A stretch of DNA of 34,857 nt from CAZOAR01 sp964577985 (GTDB taxonomy: Bacteria; Gemmatimonadota; CAZMKB01; CAZNLH01). A model generated the notes under the pieces. It was not told the DNA's origin and did no database searches. It was given only the letters and a program-made list of their open reading frames with translations. Of this stretch, positions 1 to 6,665 are shown piece by piece (the first letter of the stretch is position 1; each line of letters starts with the position of its first letter). Position numbers and translations under genes: made by a program. The stretch lies in NCBI GenBank assembly GCA_964577985.1, contig CAZOAR010000029.1, positions 1-34,857 of the forward strand. The letters are read 5' to 3'.

Positions 1-1
1 G

Positions 2-118
2 GAGATGAATGGCACCCGCACGAATGATTCGCGCCCGCTCGATAATATGGCCCCGCTGGCAGATAAGTATTCGGATGGTTATATTTACAATGGCTGTGAT
101 TATTCAACCATGAGGTAA
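2..118 (+). CDS. 3' end of an unidentified gene (partial)
   Basis: An open frame enters from the left edge and ends at TAA 116-118, followed at once by TAG. It gives about 38 residues, including 'LADKYSDGYIYN'. The product is not recognised; that string is faintly like the region before the heme Met ligand in membrane-linked c-type cytochromes, but no CxxCH is in view. The stop lies 27 nt before the GTG of the next gene, so the two may be co-transcribed. An internal ATG at position 5 could equally make it a tiny ORF, so identity and extent are uncertain. Confidence 0.35.
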   Translation, partial: EMNGTRTNDSRPLDNMAPLADKYSDGYIYNGCDYSTMR

Positions 119-145
119 TAGCCGGAAGAGGAGGGGGCATAGAAG

Positions 146-1915
146 GTGGCGAACGACACGAGAGAAAAAATAACGGCGGACATGACGGTCCGAGATGTCA
201 ACATGAAGTACCCGCAGGCGATGACAGTCTTCGACAAGTATGGAATCGCCGGTTGCGGCGGAAAGTACGGTCCTCCGGAGTCTCTCAACTTCTTCGCTCA
301 GGCACACAAGGTCGACTGCGACGAGTTGATTGGAGACCTGGAAAAGGCAATCCGGGGGGAAGTCGTCGCGGAGGGATCGGGCAGGGTAAGAGAAGAGAGC
401 ACGTTGTACAGGGGATTCGTCAAGGCCGCCATAGTCTGCGGGCTGACGGCGGGTGCCGGCTGGGGTACCGTGCTGTTGAGCGATATTGCCTTCTTCAGGG
501 GTTTCTCGATCTCCAGGCTCGCGTACGCGCAGACGCACGCCAACGTCCAGGTGTATGGCTGGGCAGGGTTGTTCATAATGGGCTTTGCCTATCACGCGAT
601 ACCACGATTCAAGAACACACCGCTCCGTTACGGACAGACGGCATTTATCTCCCTCATCCTTGTCCTGGTCTCGCTGCTGACGAGATTCATCTCGCAGCCG
701 TTCGTGCAGGGCGAACCGATATTCGGCGGGTTGCTGATCAGCTCGGGGCTGCTCCTTGCCCTCGCGTATGTCTCGTTTCTCTTCAGCATGGTCGCCACTA
801 TCTGGAAGGCTGAGTCGGAGACAGAGTTCTATGAGAAATTCGTTGTCGCCGCGCTGGCGTGGGGACTCGTCTCAGTCGTGGTGAATCTCTCATCACTTGT
901 GGCGATGGTCAACGGGACCACGCCTCTACTCACACCGGCGACCGACGAAATCCTGAGACACATCCAGTTGTATGGATTCATCGGTCTCATGATAATAGGA
1001 GTCTCCTACAGGCTGCTTCCAGGATTTCTGGGGATAGACACGGCCAGTCCGACCGGCGCCGGGTGGGCCTTCGCGCTTTTCAACATCGGGATCGTACTCT
1101 GGTTGTGGGGGGCACTGGCCGGGATGCCACAGCTCGTGATAGTCGCACTCGCGATACAACTGGCCGCAACCCTGGTGGTTGTCCTTTCGCTGGCTGTCTT
1201 CAGGCATCAGCATGCGGCCATAGAGATCGAGGGTGGCAGCCCTGTTTTCAGATGGTACATCAGGCTGGCGTATGCATGGCTTATCGTTGGGCTGATGATG
1301 GCCACTTCCGGCTCGATAATCGAAATGACCTCATTTTCTCCGCAGGCGCACGCGTTCATAGACGCGTATCGACACGCGCTCGCCATGGGTTTTGTCACCA
1401 CCATGATCCTCGGAGTCGCGCAGCGGGTCATACCTGTGTGGGAGGGTAAGGAGTTGCACAGCCCCGCGCTGATGGTCTGGGTCCTCCTGCTTGTAACGGT
1501 CGGGACCGGCGCGAGAGTCCTCTTCCAGGCTGTCGGCGCATCCACCGGCAGCTACTTGATCGGTAGTTCCGGCTACCTGCAGTTTGCCGCGATAGCCTTG
1601 TTTTCTTATAATATCTGGAAAACACTCAATCTTTCGGATGAAACAGTTCCGAAGACACTCCAGCAGGAGAGGCCCACACCGGGTCGCGAAAGCAAGGGGA
1701 TCGAGTCGAGATTCGGGCCGAAGACGAAGGTGTTCGAAATCCTCCATGAGTTCCCCGGCTCCGCATCCGTTCTGTCCGATCTGGGGATAGGGGGATTGAC
1801 AGACGGAGGTTCGATTCCCAAGTTTCTCACAGTCGAGAGGCTGTGCAGGTCTAACAGTGTCGAGATTGAGGCGGCTCTCGGGGCGCTCGAGGAATATTGT
1901 TCCCGGGATGGATAA
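146..1915 (+). CDS. Polytopic membrane protein, heme-copper oxidase subunit I/NnrS-like, with ScdA_N/DUF1858-like ends
   Basis: This 589-residue protein starts at GTG behind a gaggaggggg Shine-Dalgarno. Residues about 10-70 form an ScdA_N/DUF542 or DUF1858-like module with 'GIAGCGGKYGPPESL' (single Cys37). Residues about 88-500 are membrane-spanning, roughly 12 hydrophobic segments. Three related blocks occur at regular spacing: H131 'HANVQVYGWAGLFIMG', H272 'HIQLYGFIGLMIIG' and H410 'HALAMGFVTTMILG', each followed a few residues on by Pro. Heme-copper oxidase subunit I has threefold pseudo-symmetry of four-helix units, which fits; NnrS is the alternative. Residues about 530-589 look like a second DUF1858-like module without its Cys. 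ScdA/RIC proteins repair Fe-S clusters damaged by nitric oxide, so a heme-based NO-related or redox role is inferred. The next gene follows after 27 nt and ends in an Nfu domain, supporting an Fe-S theme. Exact function is unknown. Confidence 0.75.
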   Translation: MANDTREKITADMTVRDVNMKYPQAMTVFDKYGIAGCGGKYGPPESLNFFAQAHKVDCDELIGDLEKAIRGEVVAEGSGRVREESTLYRGFVKAAIVCGLTAGAGWGTVLLSDIAFFRGFSISRLAYAQTHANVQVYGWAGLFIMGFAYHAIPRFKNTPLRYGQTAFISLILVLVSLLTRFISQPFVQGEPIFGGLLISSGLLLALAYVSFLFSMVATIWKAESETEFYEKFVVAALAWGLVSVVVNLSSLVAMVNGTTPLLTPATDEILRHIQLYGFIGLMIIGVSYRLLPGFLGIDTASPTGAGWAFALFNIGIVLWLWGALAGMPQLVIVALAIQLAATLVVVLSLAVFRHQHAAIEIEGGSPVFRWYIRLAYAWLIVGLMMATSGSIIEMTSFSPQAHAFIDAYRHALAMGFVTTMILGVAQRVIPVWEGKELHSPALMVWVLLLVTVGTGARVLFQAVGASTGSYLIGSSGYLQFAAIALFSYNIWKTLNLSDETVPKTLQQERPTPGRESKGIESRFGPKTKVFEILHEFPGSASVLSDLGIGGLTDGGSIPKFLTVERLCRSNSVEIEAALGALEEYCSRDG

Positions 1916-1942
1916 TAAGAGAAGAACCGGAGGAGAAAGAGA

Positions 1943-2857
1943 ATGAGTCAATTCCTCGGACCGATCCATCACCTCATGTGGGATCGGATCAAGCTCGTCA
2001 ATGACAGGGACAGGTTCGTGGGTGACCGGGTGGTCAGCGAACTGGGAGATCCGGGCGCCGAACAGGTTGTCTCGAAGGCGCGGGCGGAGTTCGGGTTTGC
2101 ATGGAATGATAAGCCGCTCGAAGAGCAGGTGGGCGATGAGTCTATTCACGGTTTTCTCCAGGATAAGGTTGATCGCGCGGAAATAAGCGAGGCGGCGCTC
2201 GTGAGCGCTGTGAGCAGCGCATTCGGCGAGGCCGGGGTCGACATCCTCGAGAAATCCTTTTACAGGCATGGGGAAGAGTTCGGCGCGAATCTGATCGATG
2301 AGGCGGGCGTCGAGATAGACGACCTGGAGGGAATAGAGGAGATCCTTGACACATATCTCCTGGAGGGGATGCCCTGCGATGGCGGTGTGTCCTCAACGAT
2401 TGACGGAACGGGTACACTGCTTATATCAAGGCCTGACGCCCTTCACAAGTTCTACTGGGAGAGAGTGTCGGCAGAGCCGGGACTGATGGTGAATCTCGGG
2501 GGCAAGTGGATAGCCGGGCTGCTACACTCCATTAATCCGGGTTTCACATTCGAGAGAACGCACGTCGGTGCTATGACAGAGGACCACATCGGAACAGGAG
2601 GAGAGAAAATGACGGAAGGCAACGGAAACGATTTCGTTCAGCGTGTCAATGACGCGCTCGACCAGGTTCGTCCCATGCTCGCCATGGATGGCGGAGGTAT
2701 CGAGCTCGTCAACGCGGATGCCGACAGGAAGACCGTGTCGGTCAGGCTGATGGGTGCGTGCCACGGCTGCGCGGGGGCCCAGATGACCCTTCAGCACGGC
2801 GTCGAAACGGCGCTCAGGGAGAAGATTCCGGAACTGGAGGAGATGATAGTAGTGTAG
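1943..2857 (+). CDS. Unknown N-terminal domain fused to NifU C-terminal (Nfu) Fe-S scaffold/carrier domain
   Basis: The 304-residue product starts at ATG 1943 behind ggaggag. Residues about 225-304 are a NifU C-terminal domain: 'VRPMLAMDGGGIELV' followed by the cluster-binding pair C273-H-G-C276 and an amphipathic C-terminal helix. Nfu proteins bind a [4Fe-4S] cluster at the interface of a dimer and hand it to apo-proteins. Residues 1-220 begin 'FLGPIHHLMWDRI' and contain a possible 'MPCDGGVSS' turn; I do not recognise this domain. It is soluble and has no signal peptide. The gene lies 27 nt after the oxidase-like protein and probably shares its transcript, ending at the hairpin 2920-2944. 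An in-frame ATG at codon 223, with its own strong ribosome site, could also release a stand-alone 82-residue Nfu. Confidence 0.82.
   Translation: MSQFLGPIHHLMWDRIKLVNDRDRFVGDRVVSELGDPGAEQVVSKARAEFGFAWNDKPLEEQVGDESIHGFLQDKVDRAEISEAALVSAVSSAFGEAGVDILEKSFYRHGEEFGANLIDEAGVEIDDLEGIEEILDTYLLEGMPCDGGVSSTIDGTGTLLISRPDALHKFYWERVSAEPGLMVNLGGKWIAGLLHSINPGFTFERTHVGAMTEDHIGTGGEKMTEGNGNDFVQRVNDALDQVRPMLAMDGGGIELVNADADRKTVSVRLMGACHGCAGAQMTLQHGVETALREKIPELEEMIVV
2596..2611 (+). promoter_or_regulatory. Internal ribosome-binding site and in-frame ATG before the Nfu domain
   Basis: AGGAGGAG at 2596-2603 is followed by ATG at 2609-2611, about 7 nt after the AGGAGG core. The ATG is in the frame of the enclosing gene (codon 223) and sits exactly at the boundary between the unknown domain and the Nfu domain. 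Translation from it would give an 82-residue stand-alone Nfu. This is seen in sequence; use in vivo is inferred. Confidence 0.5.
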
Positions 2858-2910
2858 AGCAGGAGTACGGTGTGCCGTGCTCTGTCTCGGATGCTGAAGA
2901 AGTTTTCCCA

Positions 2911-3147
2911 TCAGTTGACAGGCGATATCCTAGGGGTATCGCCTTTGTCTTTGATCTTGCGGATCACGCGCTCTAATTCCCTCCTGACAACCGGGTCAGC
3001 GTCGAGGTCGTTCAGGGATCGGAACGCTGCAAGCTGTCTTCCCGGGATGCCATGATGGAACGGTGTTCCGGTGACGGGAGACCAGGAGGCCTGGACATGA
3101 GCCTCCTGATCCTCCGCAGAGAACGTGTCCGTTCTGATGCCACTACT
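2911..3147 (-). pseudogene. Start-less open frame, possible C-terminal remnant of a lost gene
   Basis: On the minus strand, a frame stays open for 78 codons between TGA 3148-3150 and TGA 2911-2913 but holds no ATG and no start with a ribosome site. Its second half reads like a genuine helical, charged protein end ('AAFRSLNDLDADPVVRREL' then 'ERVIRKIKDKGD') with codon use like the neighbours, resembling the C-terminal helices of HEAT-repeat or M1-aminopeptidase-type proteins. It overlaps the end of the next minus-strand gene by a few bases. I read it as a remnant; chance is possible. Confidence 0.3.
2920..2944 (+). terminator. Rho-independent terminator-like hairpin after the Nfu gene
   Basis: An 11-bp stem (one G-U pair) closes a 3-nt loop, 62 nt after the Nfu stop, followed on the plus strand by a T-rich stretch (ttgtctttgatctt). 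It lies between convergent genes and may also slow transcription arriving on the minus strand. Confidence 0.6.
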
Positions 3148-4201
3148 TCATCATTATCATCTTCCTGGTCGAGTGCTCCGTCCCTCGCCTGATCATGTAG
3201 ATGTAAGTTCCTGACGAAGCCGGCTGGCCGGAGTTGTTACGACCATCCCACGCGAAGAGATGCGTTCCACTCGTGAGCGGCTTGTCGACCAGTGTTCTGA
3301 CGAGCCTTCCCCTCAGATCGTATATCGTCAGGGTGGTCTTCAGAAGATCCGCATCGGGTATATCGACACGGATCGTGGTCATAGGATTGAAAGGGTTCGG
3401 ATAGTTCTGGGAGAGGGCGAAAGCCCGCGGGAGGTTGACCGTTCCCGGATTGTCTCCAACTCCATCCCCTTCACCTTCGATAATGATGTCATCACAGCCG
3501 ACCCGTCCGTAGCTGCCGGCGTTAAAGATGTAAACGCCGAAATTCCCGCTCAAAAGAGGTGCCTGGGTCGTATCGACCTGGGGATTATCCGGCAACTCCT
3601 GGTCGTCCCAGTAGAGCCAGAAGAGATCTCCCTGTGCGTCGATCTTGAACGTGTGCCAGCCAGAAACCGTCGGAGCGCCTCCCGGGATCTCCGTATCGTC
3701 GTAAACGCGGAGATCCACTATGTCGTTCGGGAGAGAGCTGTACTTGCGGAACTTGAGGCGGGAGAGAAAGAACGATGGGTAGAAACTCGATACGAACTGG
3801 TAGCCCTGGGCTACTCCAGTGCTTGCGTCCATGTTGACTCGGACCATGATGCCTTCATAGAAACTGTTGTCGGTAATATCTACCCAGATTTGTGCCTCCA
3901 TACTGTAGTCGGTCAGTGACGTGTCACCGGCCACCGCGAGTCCGAGCCCGCCAAGCGACGCTGTATCGGCTTCGACGACGCCTATCCAGCCGTCACCGCT
4001 CGGGTTGACGGGTACGCTGTCAACAGTCATTGGAGTCAACGGGGTTCCGACTGAATCAGAGAAGGAGGATTCCCACTCCAGGTCCATCGCCCCACCCGTA
4101 AAGTGTTCCTCGTAGAGGACTACCTGTCCCATGCCCGACCGGAGAGTCAGGCAGATGAGGATGAAGGCTGTAAGAATCACGAACGAGGTTCTGAGTCTCA
4201 T
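3143..4201 (-). CDS. Secreted lectin-like domain protein with T9SS C-terminal sorting tail
   Basis: This 352-residue protein is started here at ATG 4201, because AAAGGAG lies about 8 nt upstream; a GTG 18 nt earlier would swallow that ribosome site. An N-terminal signal peptide ('LRTSFVILTAFILICLTL') is followed by a roughly 220-residue beta-rich domain resembling concanavalin/LamG-type folds ('GDGWIGVVEADTASLGG', 'YEGIMVRV', 'FWLYWDDQELP'). The end is a T9SS type A tail: 'NYPNPFNPMTTI', 'IYDLRGRLVRTLVD', 'SSGTYIYMI', then a basic terminus. Such proteins are exported by Sec, then sorted across the outer membrane. It lies 81 nt after a paralogue (4283-5320) that shares the N-terminal domain but has a different C-terminal domain; they are probably one operon. 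Substrate or ligand is unknown. Confidence 0.85.
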   Translation of the reverse strand: MRLRTSFVILTAFILICLTLRSGMGQVVLYEEHFTGGAMDLEWESSFSDSVGTPLTPMTVDSVPVNPSGDGWIGVVEADTASLGGLGLAVAGDTSLTDYSMEAQIWVDITDNSFYEGIMVRVNMDASTGVAQGYQFVSSFYPSFFLSRLKFRKYSSLPNDIVDLRVYDDTEIPGGAPTVSGWHTFKIDAQGDLFWLYWDDQELPDNPQVDTTQAPLLSGNFGVYIFNAGSYGRVGCDDIIIEGEGDGVGDNPGTVNLPRAFALSQNYPNPFNPMTTIRVDIPDADLLKTTLTIYDLRGRLVRTLVDKPLTSGTHLFAWDGRNNSGQPASSGTYIYMIRRGTEHSTRKMIMMK

Positions 4202-4282
4202 AACACCGGCTCCTTTCACACGGGGCGTCGACCGCCGTGATGCAACAGTGCAGACAGGTTGGAGACTGGCCTTCCCTTCTTG

Positions 4283-5320
4283 CTACGGGAAGGTATACGT
4301 AACGAGGTTACTGACCATACATGCGGACAATTCGACAGCCTGTATGTGGACTGTCAGACCGCTGGCCGCACCCGGCACAAAGGTGGTTATAGAGGCGATC
4401 CCCTGGGAGTCCGCCGTGGAAGCACCTATGATGTTCGGGTTGCTTATCCCGACCGTTTCGCCCGAGCAAGTAGGAACGTTGGTCGATCCCTGCTGAAATC
4501 CATAGACGAACCACACGCTTGAACCGGGTGAGGCACCACCGGCCGTGAGCGTATTGTTCTGCCCGGCTATGCCAGGAGACGGGTCGTCCAGAGTGAGTGT
4601 CGCGGGTCGCACGATGATGTCGTCGGACAGTGTCTCCGTGAGCCCCATGAATGAGAATGTATAGATGCCGAAGAAACCGTTCGGTATCGCCGTGTCGACC
4701 TGAGGATTGCCTGGAAATTCCTGACCGTCCCAGTAGAGCCAGAACTTGTCACCCTTCGCCTTGATCTTCATCAGGTGCCAGCCGGCTACAGTAGGCGCGC
4801 CTCCAGGGATCTCTGAACTGTCGTAGACCCTGATGTCCCTTATGGAATCCGGGATACTCACGTAATAACGGAACTTGACCTGGCTTATGCCGAATGGCGA
4901 GTAGAAGTTGGAGACGAGCTGGTATCCTCTCGTAACTCCAGTGGTGGTGTCCTGGTGCACTCGGACCATCATCCCCTCGTAATAGCCCGCGTCCGGGTCG
5001 ACCCAGATCTGTGCCTCCATGATGTAGTCGTTCAGGGCATCATCACCGGCGAGGGCCAGGCCTATTCCGCCCAGTGATGCGGTGTCTGCGACGACATCGC
5101 CGATCCATCCATCACCGCTGGGGTTGCCGGCTACGCTGTCGACGAGCATCGGTGTCAACTCGTTGCCGACCGAGTCGGTCCAGGCGGAGTGCCAGACGAT
5201 GTCCGTGGTTCCCCCGGTGAAATATTCCTCGTAGTAGGGGCCCACGCAGAATCCGGAACTCACCGTGAAGGACAGTCCCGCGAGTGTCGCGAGGACGACG
5301 AATAACGTTTTGTGTTTCAT
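4283..5320 (-). CDS. Secreted lectin-like domain protein, paralogue of the downstream gene, with a different C-terminal domain
   Basis: The 345-residue product starts at ATG 5320 behind AAAGGAG. A signal peptide ('LFVVLATLAGLSFTVSSG') leads into a domain clearly homologous to the neighbouring gene's (shared 'YEE.FTGG', 'NPSGDGWIG', 'ADTASLGG', 'IMEAQIWVD', 'EIPGGAPTV.GWH'). Instead of a T9SS tail, residues about 245-345 form a beta-sandwich-like domain ('PSPGIAGQNNTLTAGGASPG', 'VWFVYGF', 'GAASGLTVHIQAVEL') of a kind I recall from planctomycete-type secreted proteins. Without the tail it may be periplasmic or released by another route. The same C-terminal domain has a degenerate relative at 12498-12782. 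Function unknown. Confidence 0.82.
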   Translation of the reverse strand: MKHKTLFVVLATLAGLSFTVSSGFCVGPYYEEYFTGGTTDIVWHSAWTDSVGNELTPMLVDSVAGNPSGDGWIGDVVADTASLGGIGLALAGDDALNDYIMEAQIWVDPDAGYYEGMMVRVHQDTTTGVTRGYQLVSNFYSPFGISQVKFRYYVSIPDSIRDIRVYDSSEIPGGAPTVAGWHLMKIKAKGDKFWLYWDGQEFPGNPQVDTAIPNGFFGIYTFSFMGLTETLSDDIIVRPATLTLDDPSPGIAGQNNTLTAGGASPGSSVWFVYGFQQGSTNVPTCSGETVGISNPNIIGASTADSQGIASITTFVPGAASGLTVHIQAVELSACMVSNLVTYTFP

Positions 5321-5590
5321 GACTGCAGCTCCTTTCGCTTTGTCATAATGCCTGCGACTGTTCCCATCATTGTATACGGTCTGTGTACCGCAGTATGTAA
5401 CCTGGCCTACACACCCGCCCCGGCGTCCTGTCCCGGGTGTTCATCACCGATCTCAACGGCTCTCTGGTTGCCCCTGGCGGCGTTGCTCCTCATCAAAGCG
5501 CCTCGAAGGTATTCCTTTGCGTCATAGCGCCTTGCAAGGAACCTCGATAGCTCGCAGTTATTGTTGTCGATAGACCTCCCGGACAGGACA
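5321..5590 (-). other. Intergenic gap upstream of the paralogue pair
   Basis: No convincing gene. A minus-strand frame stays open from inside the PorV-like gene to about 5407 and reads 'SRFLARRYDAKEYLRGAL' over part of the gap, but it has no supported start. A TACAAT -10-like hexamer lies near 5369 on the minus strand without a clear -35. The AAAGGAG ribosome site of the downstream gene is at the left end. Confidence 0.3.
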
Positions 5591-6658
5591 CTAGAAGTCG
5601 ATCGACACGGAGAATCTCTGTACCAGGTCCAGGTCACCCAGGTCGGCGTACGCGTAATCGACTCCCACCCCGAAGGTGTCTGTCGTGAGCCTGAGACCTC
5701 CGCCCAGGGAGAACGATTCCACATCGTGATTCAGCTTGTATCCACCCCGGAGAAAGAGGGTCTCCCTCCATGAATATTCTGTACCAATGCCCATCCGCTC
5801 GTCGTTGTCGTTGGGATGAATTCCATCCACCTCCACGGTAATCCTGCTGTCCGGGTTGAGCCACAGTCCGCTCTCCGGTCCTGTAACGTTCACGACCGTA
5901 CCGACCCTGAAAGTCAGTGGCAGTGCCCAGTCCTGAGTGGAGAGATTGGATTCCGTTTCGTATACACCGTCATTGTTCAGATCTTCTCTCTGCGTGAGAT
6001 CTCTCCCGGCGAGCTGCATCCTCCCCCCGAAATTTGAAACGCTCATACCGATCCGCATCCCTTTGTACCCGAGGTCGAGGAGTGTTCCGAGGTCGAAGGC
6101 GAAAGCCGAAGCGCTTTCATTGAAGAGGTTCTCAGTGATATATTTTCCGGTGATCCCCACAGAGAACCTGTCCGTAAGCGGTCTGGAAAGGGTGAGACCG
6201 AGCGTGAGATCGGAGAAATCGAAATAACTTCCTGTGCCCTCGGGCTTCTCGAGCGTCGTCTGCTCCATCTCGCCCGTGTTGAGCGCGATGACACTTAGTC
6301 CGATCGCGCCCTGCGACCAGGGGACAACCATCCCGAAATAGTCGTGTGTGATGTCTGCAAACCAGAGCGTATGACTGAAGGTAAGCATCCGTTCGGTTAT
6401 GATGGCCGCTCCGGCCGGGTTCCAGTAGAGGGTGGTAGCGTCGTTGGCAAGGGCTACGAAGTTCCCGCCCATGGCCACCGCCCTGGGACCGACCTCTATC
6501 TTCATGAACTGGGCCGCCGTCGTGCCTACGTTGGTTTGAGACACCATCTCCCGTGGATGTCCCGTGAAGAAGATGACGGAGAGGACAACGATGCACATAC
6601 CCCTGACCAGTCCCGGCATGATTCTCTTCTCGCGGCGTCTCGCTCCATCTGTTGTCAT
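5591..6658 (-). CDS. PorV/PorQ family outer-membrane beta-barrel protein
   Basis: This 355-residue protein has an N-terminal signal segment ('GMCIVVLSVIFFTG') and a mature start typical of the PorV/PorQ (UPF0164) family: 'GTTAAQFMKIEVGPRAVAMG', then 'ATTLYWNPAGAA'. It continues as alternating strands with glycine-rich turns and ends in Phe ('FSVSIDF'), as beta-barrels do. In known T9SS, PorV is an outer-membrane partner that receives cargo from the translocon and passes it to the attachment machinery. It follows the 1028-residue cargo-like gene by 7 nt, so the two are almost surely co-translated and may work together. The ribosome site before ATG 6658 is weak; an ATG 13 codons later is possible. 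A FadL-like or general porin role is less likely. Confidence 0.85.
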   Translation of the reverse strand: MTTDGARRREKRIMPGLVRGMCIVVLSVIFFTGHPREMVSQTNVGTTAAQFMKIEVGPRAVAMGGNFVALANDATTLYWNPAGAAIITERMLTFSHTLWFADITHDYFGMVVPWSQGAIGLSVIALNTGEMEQTTLEKPEGTGSYFDFSDLTLGLTLSRPLTDRFSVGITGKYITENLFNESASAFAFDLGTLLDLGYKGMRIGMSVSNFGGRMQLAGRDLTQREDLNNDGVYETESNLSTQDWALPLTFRVGTVVNVTGPESGLWLNPDSRITVEVDGIHPNDNDERMGIGTEYSWRETLFLRGGYKLNHDVESFSLGGGLRLTTDTFGVGVDYAYADLGDLDLVQRFSVSIDF

Positions 6659-6665
6659 AACGGGC

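Noticed and set aside
1331..2269. Minus-strand open frame of 312 codons spanning the first two genes
   Set aside because: It crosses the end of one well-supported gene and the start of the next on the other strand, and the translation is unlike any domain.
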